Positions 18,162 through 27,420 are shown, counted from the first letter of the stretch. The stretch is 64,000 nucleotides of DNA from Deltaproteobacteria bacterium HGW-Deltaproteobacteria-13 (GCA_002840555.1 PHBJ01000005.1:95634-159633), one strand, 5' to 3'. Made by a program: numbers and translations. Notes: generated by a model not told the origin, from the sequence alone.

Positions 18162-19277
18162 CTATTCCACGGGGCTCACAGAAAGTAAAAGAGGCCACGC
18201 ATACGTTCCTGCCTGTGACGACTTATCAAAAATAAAACGATAGTTAAGCGCCACGATAGACGTGCCGGTAATATGATGGGTGATAATTCCGCCATTAGGC
18301 CCCAGCGACACTTCTCTACCGATACCACTTACCAGGGCTTCCTTAAACGGCAAACCGCGGGTCTCGAAAGTCATAAATATTCCTGCTCTGCTGTTATTCT
18401 TTATTTCAACAAGAGAACCTGCATTCACATCCAGATAACCACGCCGAATGTCGGCATCCGTGACCACAAGTTCTGCCGGTTGCCGCAGCACTTGCATGCT
18501 CGCCCGCGCCAGCACCCTCGCGGTCACCTGGATCTGCGTGCTCATCGCTTGCGTGGATGACTGCGTCGCCGTTGCTTCTGAGACCGGCGCCAGAGACAGG
18601 GCGGCAATCAGAGCCGCGGCAACAAGTTTTTCCTGAATCCGGAGACCATGCTCGATATGGTTTTGTTGTGCATGTCCCGCCTCAACAAGCACCTCGCCGA
18701 GTTTCTTATTGCTTCCGCGCTGACGATACAGAGCGTCGTTAAGATGTTCAAGTGTGATATATCCGGCGGAAACAAGCAATTCTCCCAGCGACAGGCAGGA
18801 AGGCCCCCGCCCTTCACCCAGACGGGACTGGAAGGACAAAGTAATATCGAGTTCACGTTGATTGAGAAAACCAAGGCGAACCAGCACCTCGCCCAACTTT
18901 TCACCAGATTTCTTCTGCTCATCGAGGGCGGTATTAAGTTGACTCTGCGTGATACGACGCGCCGACATCAGTAATTCTCCCAGCATGCGGCGAACACCCG
19001 CAGCCGTATGGACGGCATCCTCGATTGTTGAAAAATCACGCTGAACCATCAGCACGGCGTCAAGCTCCACCCGATCGATCGCGCCGATATCAAGAAGGAT
19101 ATCGCCCAGCAGTTTGTTTGTTCGCATTTGCTCCGTGAGTGCAGCATCGAGAGCTTTGGAGTCAATAAACGCACCATCTATCAGGATGCGGCCAAGAGCA
19201 CGCTTAACAGGGAGAGCATAATGAATTTTCTCTTGTTCTTCTTGCTTACTCACATTCTTATGCATTTTTTTTACCAC
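18162..19277 (-). CDS. Triple MshEN-like module protein with transmembrane helix and exported pilin-like domain
   Basis: About 371 residues. Three tandem modules (about 27-80, 97-151, 162-216) each contain two copies of the pattern LGxxLhxxGxh-xxxL-xxL-xxQ, as in the GspE/MshE N-terminal (MshEN) fold, several of which bind cyclic di-GMP. One hydrophobic helix follows (about 217-236), then a beta-rich C-terminal domain ending SSQAGTYAWPLLLSV, which echoes the AGTYQDTVTLT end of the nearby pilins. Inferred topology is cytoplasmic sensor, membrane helix, periplasmic pilin- or chaperone-like domain. Not an ATPase: no Walker motifs. The start is ambiguous (GTG 19277 or TTG 19280) with an AGGAG site. 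It lies upstream of the pilus operon, same strand. Confidence 0.75.
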   Translation of the reverse strand: MVKKMHKNVSKQEEQEKIHYALPVKRALGRILIDGAFIDSKALDAALTEQMRTNKLLGDILLDIGAIDRVELDAVLMVQRDFSTIEDAVHTAAGVRRMLGELLMSARRITQSQLNTALDEQKKSGEKLGEVLVRLGFLNQRELDITLSFQSRLGEGRGPSCLSLGELLVSAGYITLEHLNDALYRQRGSNKKLGEVLVEAGHAQQNHIEHGLRIQEKLVAAALIAALSLAPVSEATATQSSTQAMSTQIQVTARVLARASMQVLRQPAELVVTDADIRRGYLDVNAGSLVEIKNNSRAGIFMTFETRGLPFKEALVSGIGREVSLGPNGGIITHHITGTSIVALNYRFIFDKSSQAGTYAWPLLLSVSPVE

Positions 19278-19690
19278 CAAATCTTCTCCTTAGTCTTCAA
19301 CACACCATCGAAGGTGCCGTCATCCAAAACTGATGACTTTAATTTACAGGCTATAACGAATTACCTTCTCAACTAAGATGGTAACTCCGCAATTTCGTAA
19401 TGTCAAGGAATTGTTGTAATAATGATAAACGGATTAACTTAATTTTGCGGACGACATTATTAATAATTTAATATTATTATATTTTAATTTAACAACTCAC
19501 ATCTTTCTTTTATTCTTGATCCTCAGTTATGAACATAGTTATTCACAGAGTTATCAACCGGTTTGTATTAACTGTTCATATCATCTGTATTGCCGCTTGA
19601 GTCCCTCCTAATTTCTTATCCAAAGACGTCTCACACTCACCCCAAATAAATTATTCCGGGCATACCTTTGGGGCAAGCCAAAACATCTCT
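19278..19690. other. Divergent intergenic region with A+T-rich tract and DnaA-box-like repeats
   Basis: No gene seen. A very A+T-rich stretch (about 19430-19500) is followed by three 12-base-spaced repeats at 19526, 19538 and 19550 (TTATGAACA, TTATTCACA, TTATCAACC); the middle one fits the DnaA-box consensus TTATNCACA. It could be a DnaA-responsive promoter element or chance; no dnaA or other replication gene is near. Confidence 0.35.
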
Positions 19691-19719
19691 TGACTTTTTA
19701 AAATAACACTGTTATCTTA
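19691..19719 (+). promoter_or_regulatory. Sigma-70 promoter with overlapping palindromic operator for the TetR gene
   Basis: TTGACT (19691-19696), a 17-base spacer, then TATCTT (19714-19719). The palindrome ATAACA-C-TGTTAT (19704-19716) overlaps the spacer and the -10 element, and TAACACTG recurs 14 bases later. The layout suggests autorepression by the TetR-family protein. Confidence 0.65.
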
Positions 19720-19750
19720 ACACTGATATTTTAAAGATGCGGGGTCTCTG

Positions 19751-20422
19751 ATGCCGAAAGCACCCATGACAAAACAAGAGATTGAAAAAACCCGGGGACG
19801 GATTTTAGACACAGCTCTCGAGATCATTATCAAAGAAGGATTTAACAATCTCAGCGTCCGTAAAATAGCCTCCCGTTTAGGCATTACTGCCACCACTATT
19901 TATAATTATTATACCAATAAGGATGAAATCAATCTGATGATCCGGATCAGAGGATTTGAGAAGCTTTACGATCTGCTGACAAAACGCTCAGCCCCCTTAA
20001 AAAAAATTGAAGACAGGATTAAAGCCATGATTCACGCTTATATAGAATTTGGTCTGAACAATCCCAGTTACTATGATATCATGTTCAATCTGCACACACC
20101 CAAATACCTGGATTACGTGGGTACGGAAATGGAACCCCTTGCCTACAGTGAAAAACAAATTTCTATAAGAATCTTCACTCTCTTTTTCGAACCCATCAGT
20201 ACCTATATGAACGTAACGGGAAAGAACAAGGATCAATTCCTGACTTATCAGCTTGGTAAATTCTGGTCCGATATGCACGGCCTTATCACACTGCATAACA
20301 GCCGTTTATACCATGAAGTGCTGGACGATGTGGAAACCTTTATAGAGAAACGAACCGCTAACCTGATAGAAGACATGCTGCGTATGAAAGAGCGTTTGGA
20401 TCGGGGAAAAGGTCTGTTTTAA
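19751..20422 (+). CDS. TetR-family transcriptional regulator
   Basis: 223 residues: an N-terminal TetR HTH (RILDTALEIIIKEGFNNLSVRKIASRLGITATTIYNYYTNKDE, about 16-58) and a divergent ligand-binding domain. It probably binds the palindrome in its own promoter and controls the co-oriented glycyl radical enzyme cluster, whose first gene starts 44 bases after its stop. The ligand is likely a substrate or product of that pathway, unknown here. Confidence 0.9.
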   Translation: MPKAPMTKQEIEKTRGRILDTALEIIIKEGFNNLSVRKIASRLGITATTIYNYYTNKDEINLMIRIRGFEKLYDLLTKRSAPLKKIEDRIKAMIHAYIEFGLNNPSYYDIMFNLHTPKYLDYVGTEMEPLAYSEKQISIRIFTLFFEPISTYMNVTGKNKDQFLTYQLGKFWSDMHGLITLHNSRLYHEVLDDVETFIEKRTANLIEDMLRMKERLDRGKGLF

Positions 20423-20466
20423 CTCAGAGAGAAACATGAAGGAACATTATTACATGGAGGCAAATC

Positions 20467-23442
20467 ATGCAAACATCACAGCAAAGCGCCCAAAAAAGTT
20501 TTATGAACACCCTGGCCGGTCTTTTTTTCAAATTTTTTGCCTTTAATTTCAATACGCGGCCGTCATTAAACAAATACCTCAAGTGCGATGACGGCTGGAT
20601 AAATTTTACCTTCGGTATAAAAACAGAAAACGGCAGTGTGGAACAGGCGATGGCGTTTGAAAACGGAAAGGTCCGTGTCTTAAATAACATTCCGGAAAAA
20701 CCGGACGCCCAGCTTATCTTTGCGGATGAAGACGCTGTCAAAGATGCGGCCACCCTGCCTCCCAACCGATTGATGCTGGCCCTGATGGAAAACAGAATCG
20801 TTACCCGCGGCAACCTCGGTTATCTTCAATTAATCAACTTTTACCTTTCGCTTCTTTTAAAACACATCCATATTGCCAAGCTGAAAAAAGAAACTAAAAC
20901 GGAGAAGCGAAAGTATGATTCGGCAAAAGCGGCAAAAAACAGCATCGAGGGAAGATCGCTGCGGCAACTTAAGGCCGCCGCCGTCGATCCGGGCGTTAAG
21001 TTTTTACCCGACCCCTATCTCGCGGAATATTCCTTGAATGACTTTCCGAGAGTAAAGGACTTTCTGGACATCCATTTAAAAACCCGTGCGGCCATCTGTC
21101 ATGAGCGGCCGGAGCTTCTGACCCGATACTACAGAGAAAACGGTTTTGAAACCGACAAAAACGGCAAGGCCCTGGTTCCCGAACTGCGTCAGGCGCAGGC
21201 GTTCAAATATCTGATGGAAAATAAAATACCCCTGATCAGAAAAAACGATCTTATTGCCGGAACCAATACCACCAAGGAAATAGGCGTCATCATCTACCCG
21301 GACGCGCACGGCACAATGATCTGGCCGGAACTGATTACCGCGCCTTACAGGCCGCTGAACCCCTATGATGTCGATCCTGAAACCATGGATGTGCTTCACA
21401 ACAAAGTTTTTCCTTTCTGGATCGGGCGCAATTTTCGCGAATGGGTAAGAGATCATAAAGGATATCCTACCTGCCAGAAACTCGATGAGCGTTTTGCCGC
21501 CTGTTTCCTGTGGAAAACCGTTGCGCTGTCTCACACCATCCTGAATTATCCTGAAATATTAAAACTGGGAACAAACGGCATCATAGCGAAGATAGATAAG
21601 GAACTAAGCGAAACGCCAAAATCCGAACAGCAAAAGCTCGATACGCTCCGGGCAATGAAAATCAGCCTCGAGGGAATCAATGCCTATGCGAAAAATCTTT
21701 CGGGAGAAGCCGAACGGCTCGTCAGGCAGGAAACGGAACCCGTTCGCAAAAACGAATTGCTTCATCTTGCCGGCATCTGCGGACGCGTTCCGCAAAATCC
21801 CTGCACAACGTTCGATGAAGCTGTCAATGCCATGTGGATTATGTGGATCGGGGTGCATATGGAAAACACCAACGCCGGATTTTCTCTGGGACGCCTCGAT
21901 CAATGGCTGCAGCCTTATTTTACGGCTGACATGGAAAAACTAAAAAACGAAAGGGATAAACAGCAATATATAAAACACGCCATCGAACTGATCGGCTGCT
22001 TTTATATGCGCTGCACAGATCACCTGCCTCTCATACCGGATATCGGGAACTATCTGTTCGGCGGCTCATCCTCCGATCAGGCCATTACTCTCGGCGGCGT
22101 GACGCCGGAAGGCGAGGACGCGGTCAATGATATGACCTACATCTTTTTGAAAGTCACGGAAATGCTCTCCATTCGCGATCCCAACGTTAACGCCCGCTAC
22201 AACAGGAGTAAAAACAGCACGGCCTATCTAAAACGTCTTTGCGAGGTCAATTTAAATACCACCGCGACGCCTTCGATTCACAATGATGAGGCTGTCATGG
22301 CGTCGCTCGCGGAATTTAATTATCCGGCCGAACATCTGCGCGACTGGTCGGCAACCGGCTGCGTGGAACCAACGCTTTCCGGCCGCCATATCGGCCATAC
22401 CAACTGTATGATGTTTAATATGGTGGCGGCCTTCGAAATGGCGCTCAATAACGGCAGGCATCCTTTGATGCGCTGGGATCTGGGTCCCAAAACCGGAGAC
22501 ATCAAGGCCGGAGACTTTAAGGACTATGAATCGTTCTTTAATGCTTTTGCGACACAACTTCGTTTCCTGGCGGATCAAACGTGCGAATACAACAATTTTC
22601 TGGGCGAGGCTCATCAGGCTATCCGCCCGACCCCTTTTATTTCCGCCCTGATAGAAGGTTCTCTGAAAAGCGGGAAAGACGTTACCAAAGGCGGCGCTCT
22701 TTACAACTCATCAGGAACCGCCTGCATCGGTCTTGCCGATATTACCGATTCACTGATGGTGATCAAGAAACTCGTCTTTGAAGAGAAAAAAATAGCTTTC
22801 GGACAACTGCTGGATGCCGTTAACACAAACTTTAAAAATGATCCTGCTTTGCTCGCTTTGATAAAAAACAAGATTACACTTTTCGGCTCGGGGAACGAAG
22901 AAGCACTGGCGACCGCCAACCGCGTAACGAAGCTTGCCCACGATATTTTCATAGAACATACAAATTATCGCGGCGGCAAATATACAGCGGGTTTCTGGTC
23001 CATGTCCAACCATGTGGCGTTCGGTACCCTGACCGGGGCACTTCCTTCGGGAAGACTGGCCGGCAAAGCATTTACTCCCGGACTGACGCCCGAACCGCAC
23101 GCCTCGAAAAGTATTCTGGATAACATCCGCGATGTTGCCAAATTAAAACCGGAAAACATGAACAACAATATCGCTTTTAATGTAAAGGTCGTGCCCAGCG
23201 CCGAAGAGTCTCATCAAAAAACCGTGGATAACATTTATTCATACGTAAAAACATACAGCGATCTTGGCGGCATGCAGATCCAGTTGAATGTCGTGTCGTC
23301 AAAGACACTCCGGGACGCCATGGAGCATCCTGAGAACTATCAGAATCTGCTGGTCCGCATATCCGGTTACAACGCCTATTTTGTGACCCTCAACAGGGAC
23401 ATGCAGATCGAGCTGATTGAGAGGGCCGAATTCGGCATATAA
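20467..23442 (+). CDS. Glycyl radical enzyme with SCP2-like N-terminal domain, function unknown
   Basis: 991 residues. From about residue 150 it is a pyruvate-formate-lyase-like glycyl radical enzyme: the thiyl cysteine is Cys632 in ATGCVEPTLSG, with Glu634 as in GRE dehydratases and lyases, and the glycyl radical is Gly967 in VRISGYNAYFVTL. The first 130 residues are extra. They look like an SCP2 lipid-binding domain (DAQLIFADEDAVKDA, NRIVTRGNLGYLQLINFYL). Typical GREs have about 780-850 residues, so the size fits a fusion. It is oxygen-sensitive and cytoplasmic, activated by the next gene. The GCVEP motif argues against pyruvate formate-lyase, but the substrate is not assignable; the SCP2-like part hints at a hydrophobic one. 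Confidence 0.9.
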   Translation: MQTSQQSAQKSFMNTLAGLFFKFFAFNFNTRPSLNKYLKCDDGWINFTFGIKTENGSVEQAMAFENGKVRVLNNIPEKPDAQLIFADEDAVKDAATLPPNRLMLALMENRIVTRGNLGYLQLINFYLSLLLKHIHIAKLKKETKTEKRKYDSAKAAKNSIEGRSLRQLKAAAVDPGVKFLPDPYLAEYSLNDFPRVKDFLDIHLKTRAAICHERPELLTRYYRENGFETDKNGKALVPELRQAQAFKYLMENKIPLIRKNDLIAGTNTTKEIGVIIYPDAHGTMIWPELITAPYRPLNPYDVDPETMDVLHNKVFPFWIGRNFREWVRDHKGYPTCQKLDERFAACFLWKTVALSHTILNYPEILKLGTNGIIAKIDKELSETPKSEQQKLDTLRAMKISLEGINAYAKNLSGEAERLVRQETEPVRKNELLHLAGICGRVPQNPCTTFDEAVNAMWIMWIGVHMENTNAGFSLGRLDQWLQPYFTADMEKLKNERDKQQYIKHAIELIGCFYMRCTDHLPLIPDIGNYLFGGSSSDQAITLGGVTPEGEDAVNDMTYIFLKVTEMLSIRDPNVNARYNRSKNSTAYLKRLCEVNLNTTATPSIHNDEAVMASLAEFNYPAEHLRDWSATGCVEPTLSGRHIGHTNCMMFNMVAAFEMALNNGRHPLMRWDLGPKTGDIKAGDFKDYESFFNAFATQLRFLADQTCEYNNFLGEAHQAIRPTPFISALIEGSLKSGKDVTKGGALYNSSGTACIGLADITDSLMVIKKLVFEEKKIAFGQLLDAVNTNFKNDPALLALIKNKITLFGSGNEEALATANRVTKLAHDIFIEHTNYRGGKYTAGFWSMSNHVAFGTLTGALPSGRLAGKAFTPGLTPEPHASKSILDNIRDVAKLKPENMNNNIAFNVKVVPSAEESHQKTVDNIYSYVKTYSDLGGMQIQLNVVSSKTLRDAMEHPENYQNLLVRISGYNAYFVTLNRDMQIELIERAEFGI

Positions 23443-23457
23443 TTTTATCAAGCCGCC

Positions 23458-23582
23458 TACCGGTTCTAAATCAAAGATGATATTGCGGCGGCTAGGCGGA
23501 GACGACGAGGCGTATTGTGTACATACGTTGAGGAAGCCGACAACGACGCCAACAAAAATAGCGCTTTGATTTAGAATTGGTA
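23458..23582. repeat. Dispersed palindromic repeat element, copy 1
   Basis: Imperfect terminal inverted arms (TACCGGTTCTAAATCAAAG at 23458-23476, and 23564-23582 which is complementary at 17 of 19 positions) enclose a core with GAGGCGTA-n-TACGTTGA, a signature shared with copy 2 at 56752. It sits between the glycyl radical enzyme and its activase and ends six bases before the activase ATG. Confidence 0.7.
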
Positions 23583-23588
23583 TTATTT

Positions 23589-24518
23589 ATGGCAAAAAAT
23601 GAAATGAAGACCCCTTTAATTCTGGAAATCAAAGGCAACAGCCTTGATGACGGGCCGGGCATTCGCTCCGTCGTATTCTATAAAGGATGTCCTCTCTCCT
23701 GCGTTTGGTGTCACAATCCGGAAAGTAAAAAATCTTCTGTCGAAATAGCATTTGACGGCAAGGTGTGCGTAAACTGCGGCGCCTGCCGCGATGTGTGTCC
23801 GGAAAAAGCACTCTCCCCGGACAATAAATATTATATCGACCGGAGCAGGTGCAATCTCTGTTTTTTATGCGTTGACGCATGCCCATCCGGCGCGCTCGAC
23901 AAAGTCGGGAAAAAAATGTCCGTTGAAAATATTATGAAAAAGATTCTTCCCGACAAACCGTTTTTCGATACATCGGGCGGCGGTGTAACCCTTTCGGGAG
24001 GCGAACCCACCCTGTATATGGAATTTACCTCCCAAATTTTGAGGGCGCTCAAACAGCATAATATTCACACACTGCTGGAAACCTGCGGTTTATTTGACAT
24101 GAAAAGATTCATGGACATGCTTTATCCGTATCTGGATATTATTTATTTTGACATAAAAATAATCGACAGCATGGCTCATGAAAAATACTGCGGTGTATCC
24201 AATGAGAAGATACTGGATAATTTCATGCAGCTTTCTAAAAAGGCTGCCAACGACGGAAAGATTCTTCTTCCGCGAACACCCCTTATTCCTGATATGACTG
24301 ACTCTGAAAGCAATATTCGGGGAATCGCTGCTTTTCTAAAAAGCCTGAATATTACCGAAGCGGCCCTGCTTGCGTATAATCCGCTATGGCATGAAAAAAG
24401 CGATAAAGTAGGCGTTGACGATCCTTATAAAAACGTTAAAATCATGACCTCTTTCCGCGACAATACCGTTTTGGAAAGATGTAAAGCTATATTCGCGGAT
24501 ACCGGGATAAACAGCTAA
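23589..24518 (+). CDS. Glycyl radical enzyme activating enzyme (radical SAM)
   Basis: 309 residues. It generates the glycyl radical on the upstream enzyme using S-adenosylmethionine. The radical-SAM motif C-x3-C-x2-C is visible in KGCPLSCVWCHNPE, followed by a ferredoxin insert with two clusters (CVNCGACRDVCP and CNLCFLCVDACP), as in activases of GRE dehydratases and lyases, then the GGGVTLSGGEPT motif. ATG at 23589 is the most likely start, but no clear ribosome site exists; the repeat just upstream may have displaced it. TTG at 23577 is also open. Confidence 0.93.
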   Translation: MAKNEMKTPLILEIKGNSLDDGPGIRSVVFYKGCPLSCVWCHNPESKKSSVEIAFDGKVCVNCGACRDVCPEKALSPDNKYYIDRSRCNLCFLCVDACPSGALDKVGKKMSVENIMKKILPDKPFFDTSGGGVTLSGGEPTLYMEFTSQILRALKQHNIHTLLETCGLFDMKRFMDMLYPYLDIIYFDIKIIDSMAHEKYCGVSNEKILDNFMQLSKKAANDGKILLPRTPLIPDMTDSESNIRGIAAFLKSLNITEAALLAYNPLWHEKSDKVGVDDPYKNVKIMTSFRDNTVLERCKAIFADTGINS

Positions 24519-24659
24519 TCAGTTATTAATAGGACAAGAGAAATCGAGCAACAAGCGCTCAGGGGAAAATGGTCCAACCGGTTTGGGTAACCGGTGAAAC
24601 AGGAACTTCGCTTGCCCATCTGAGTTTCATAAAATTTGGAATTCATCAGGAGGAATATG

Positions 24660-25493
24660 ATGGCTTACTTTTCCAACAAACTCGCCTTCATTACCGGCGG
24701 GTCCAGCGGCATCGGACTGGCAACGGCAAATTTACTGGCATCACAAGGATGCAGTCTGGTTCTTATGGCCAGAGGGAAGCCTTCGCTGGACAAGGCATGC
24801 AAATATATTGAAGCACGTATCGACAAAACATTACAGAGCGTTAACACCCTATCCATGGATGTCGCGGACAACAATGATGTGCAGGAAAAGATCAAACTCG
24901 CCGTCGAAAAATTCGGTATCCCCGGCATACTGATAAACAGCGCGGGTGTCGGATCGGGAGATTATTTTGAAAATATTTCCTATGAGCAATTCGACAGAGC
25001 AATGAAAATAAATGTGTATGGTACCCGAAACACCGTCAGCGCCATACTCCCTTTTATGAAACAGAAAGGCGGCGGCCATATCGTCAATATTTCTTCCGTG
25101 GCCGGACTGATCGGCATGTTCGGCTATAGTTTATACAGCACGACCAAATATGCTCTTGTCGGTTTTTCCGAATGTCTGCGCAGCGAACTGAAACGTTTTA
25201 ATATTACCGTTACGCTGGTCTGTCCGCCCGAAGTCAAAACACCTTTTATTGAAGAAGAAGCTAAAACACTTCCACCTGAGGCACGCATCGTGAAAAACCT
25301 TGCCGGTTTGTTGACGCCGGAGCAGGCGGCGCAAGCTATCGTCCGCGGCATCAAAAGGAAAAAGTTTCTCGTTGTACCGGGCATTATGGCTAAATCTTTG
25401 CTATTCTGGCACCGCGTCAGCAATGGTTTGCTTACACGTCTGCCGTCAGATATCATTATTAAATTTGCTTCCCGGATATCGATTAAAAAATAA
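24660..25493 (+). CDS. Short-chain dehydrogenase/reductase (3-ketosphinganine-reductase-like)
   Basis: 277 residues with the cofactor motif TGGSSGIG near the N-terminus, NSAG, catalytic Ser in NISSVAG and Tyr-x3-Lys in YSTTK. The RG following the second strand suggests NADPH. The C-terminus (LLFWHRVSNGLL) is hydrophobic and may associate with membrane, as in the 3-ketodihydrosphingosine reductase branch it most resembles. AGGAGG precedes two adjacent ATGs; 24660 has the better spacing. Position in the GRE cluster suggests reduction or oxidation of a keto or hydroxyl group in the same, perhaps lipid-like, pathway. A small hairpin (ACCGGTT/AACCGGT, 24577-24595) lies in the gap upstream. Confidence 0.87.
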   Translation: MAYFSNKLAFITGGSSGIGLATANLLASQGCSLVLMARGKPSLDKACKYIEARIDKTLQSVNTLSMDVADNNDVQEKIKLAVEKFGIPGILINSAGVGSGDYFENISYEQFDRAMKINVYGTRNTVSAILPFMKQKGGGHIVNISSVAGLIGMFGYSLYSTTKYALVGFSECLRSELKRFNITVTLVCPPEVKTPFIEEEAKTLPPEARIVKNLAGLLTPEQAAQAIVRGIKRKKFLVVPGIMAKSLLFWHRVSNGLLTRLPSDIIIKFASRISIKK

Positions 25494-25511
25494 CTAAAGG
25501 AGATTTCGGAA

Positions 25512-26339
25512 ATGAATACTATTGAAGAATACAAAGCCTGCGGTGAAAAATTGTATCATCAACTTCATTTATCGACCTACCCCGTAGCGATCAAATATAT
25601 TAAAAATATGGATGAGATCCCCGCAAATGCGGCAAGGCCTTCCGCTTTCGGACAGAAACTGGCCTTATGTCAGGCATTCAGCCAGTCACGGCACTGGGGA
25701 ATGACCGTAGCCATGACGGCACAAGACAATTTCTGCACTCCGTCAACCGGCATGCACAGATGGCTGCCGGTTGAGCTTGATGATCTAATCGAAAGTCAGG
25801 TAAAGCAAGGCTGGCATAAAGATATTGACGCGGAAAAAAGAAGATTCGGCGCGCTGACGGAACTTCTTGGAGAAGACTATTTTTCCAAACCTGTTGAGTA
25901 TTGCGGCTTTGTTTGTGCGCCTGTAATGAAAACATCCTTTATACCCGATTCAATTTTAATCTACGGTAACGGACTTCAGATAACCCACATTATCCAGGCC
26001 CTGAGTTATGAACACAAATACACGCCGATGTCTAAATTTGAAGGATTCGAAGAATCCTGCGTCAAGGGAGGTCTTTTGCCTTATCTTACACAAAAGCCGG
26101 AGGTAGTGATACCCGGCGCCGGAGACCGGTCTTTCGGCGCTGTATCAGAGGACGAGATTGCCGTCGGGTTGCCCGCGAATCTTATTTTCTACATCATGGA
26201 AAATCTGTTCAAAACCGGCGGCGTTATGAACATTGGATATCCGATGAAACAAATACTGCCGATGAACCTGACGGAAAAACTGACACCCGGATTTAAATAC
26301 CTGTGGGATAAAATGTTTCACGAAAATGATAAAAAATAA
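25512..26339 (+). CDS. DUF169 family protein
   Basis: 275 residues resembling the DUF169 family (COG2043), whose biochemical role is not established. Family traits seen: LSTYPVAIKY near the N-terminus, several conserved cysteines (LCQAFSQS, NFCTP, YCGFVCAP, ESCVKGG) and a late VVIPGAGDR-FGAVSEDE. The gene starts 18 bases after the SDR stop with an AAAGGAG site, so it is the last gene of the GRE cluster. It could be a metal- or cofactor-binding accessory protein; this is inference. Confidence 0.82.
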   Translation: MNTIEEYKACGEKLYHQLHLSTYPVAIKYIKNMDEIPANAARPSAFGQKLALCQAFSQSRHWGMTVAMTAQDNFCTPSTGMHRWLPVELDDLIESQVKQGWHKDIDAEKRRFGALTELLGEDYFSKPVEYCGFVCAPVMKTSFIPDSILIYGNGLQITHIIQALSYEHKYTPMSKFEGFEESCVKGGLLPYLTQKPEVVIPGAGDRSFGAVSEDEIAVGLPANLIFYIMENLFKTGGVMNIGYPMKQILPMNLTEKLTPGFKYLWDKMFHENDKK

Positions 26340-26435
26340 TCAGTAAGCATAATGGAGTTGTATTGATTTCCAGCATCTTCGTTTTCTTGCATTGTGACTC
26401 TCCCTGAATAACGGCGGCGCCTTTGTTCCGGCTGA

Positions 26436-27362
26436 TTATTGCCGATCTCCTTCTTTTACAGGAATGCGCCGGGAACAGGGAACGCCGCTCTGGCATAATC
26501 CGCACCCCGCGTACTTCCCGATATATCCCTGCCCGTGGGCGCCTTCCATCCATGGCTTTTGCTTTTCAAACAGTACCGCAAAGCACTTGAGTTTATCATG
26601 CCCCTTTTCACTGATTGCGCCGCCGGGACAACGGTTGATACATTGACCGCACTTTCCCGTGGCATAAAAAAGACAGTTCGCCTGATGGTTGGCATAGGGT
26701 CTTACCGATGGTTTCAGTTTCAGATTCGTAACCACACTCGCGCAGCGCATGGCCAGGCCTTTGGCGGTAATAAAACCATCATTGAGGCTGAAGGTTCCCA
26801 GGCCTGCGGCGTAAGCCGCATGCCGTTCCGACCAGTTGGAAGCAAAGCCGGCCGGCAACAAATGAATCTTAAAGAAAGGCGATAACTCCGGCGCAACAGC
26901 GCAAACACCCATTGTCTCCAGAATGGATACCAGATGCAGGGATAACTCTTTGATTAAATCCTGCCCCTTCCAGCGCGTGTGATTCCAGCGCAGAGACGGC
27001 CCTTCTTTTTCCCGGGCATTAGCCTTCAGGGTTTCTCTGTTGATCGGGAAAACACAAGAAATAACACTGACGCTTTCCAGATCAGGGGCTTGTGATCTTG
27101 GTTTTTCGTCAAGGTGAAGTCCGAGAATTTCACGCGGCAGGAGATAACTTTCGTGAACAACTCTCTTATATTCATGAAACAGCGGATCATCGCCGTCGGC
27201 AAATCCCACCAGCGGTTTTTCGAATATCGGTTCTCCGCCAAAAGAATCCAGACGGTTTGCGGGACTTGTGCGCACAAACTCCGTGATCGCGTGTTCTATA
27301 AAGTGCTCCGGTTGAGTATCAAGCAACGCTTCTGCGCGTTTATGAATGCTGAAAGTTTTCAT
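26436..27362 (-). CDS. QueG-like [4Fe-4S] protein (epoxyqueuosine reductase-related)
   Basis: 308 residues with a C-terminal pair of cluster motifs (CLFYATGKCGQCINRCP and CAGCGLCQSGVPC) after a region resembling the corrinoid-binding part of epoxyqueuosine reductase (RHAAYAAGLGTFSLNDGFITAKGLAMR). True QueG proteins act in tRNA queuosine synthesis, but many anaerobe paralogues have unknown roles, often near corrinoid or redox enzymes. The gene is convergent with the GRE cluster and probably a separate unit. Confidence 0.8.
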   Translation of the reverse strand: MKTFSIHKRAEALLDTQPEHFIEHAITEFVRTSPANRLDSFGGEPIFEKPLVGFADGDDPLFHEYKRVVHESYLLPREILGLHLDEKPRSQAPDLESVSVISCVFPINRETLKANAREKEGPSLRWNHTRWKGQDLIKELSLHLVSILETMGVCAVAPELSPFFKIHLLPAGFASNWSERHAAYAAGLGTFSLNDGFITAKGLAMRCASVVTNLKLKPSVRPYANHQANCLFYATGKCGQCINRCPGGAISEKGHDKLKCFAVLFEKQKPWMEGAHGQGYIGKYAGCGLCQSGVPCSRRIPVKEGDRQ

Positions 27363-27420
27363 GAGCTTTTAGTCTCCTTACGAAGATATTTGTCATTCTT
27401 AACAACGATAACAGGCCTAT

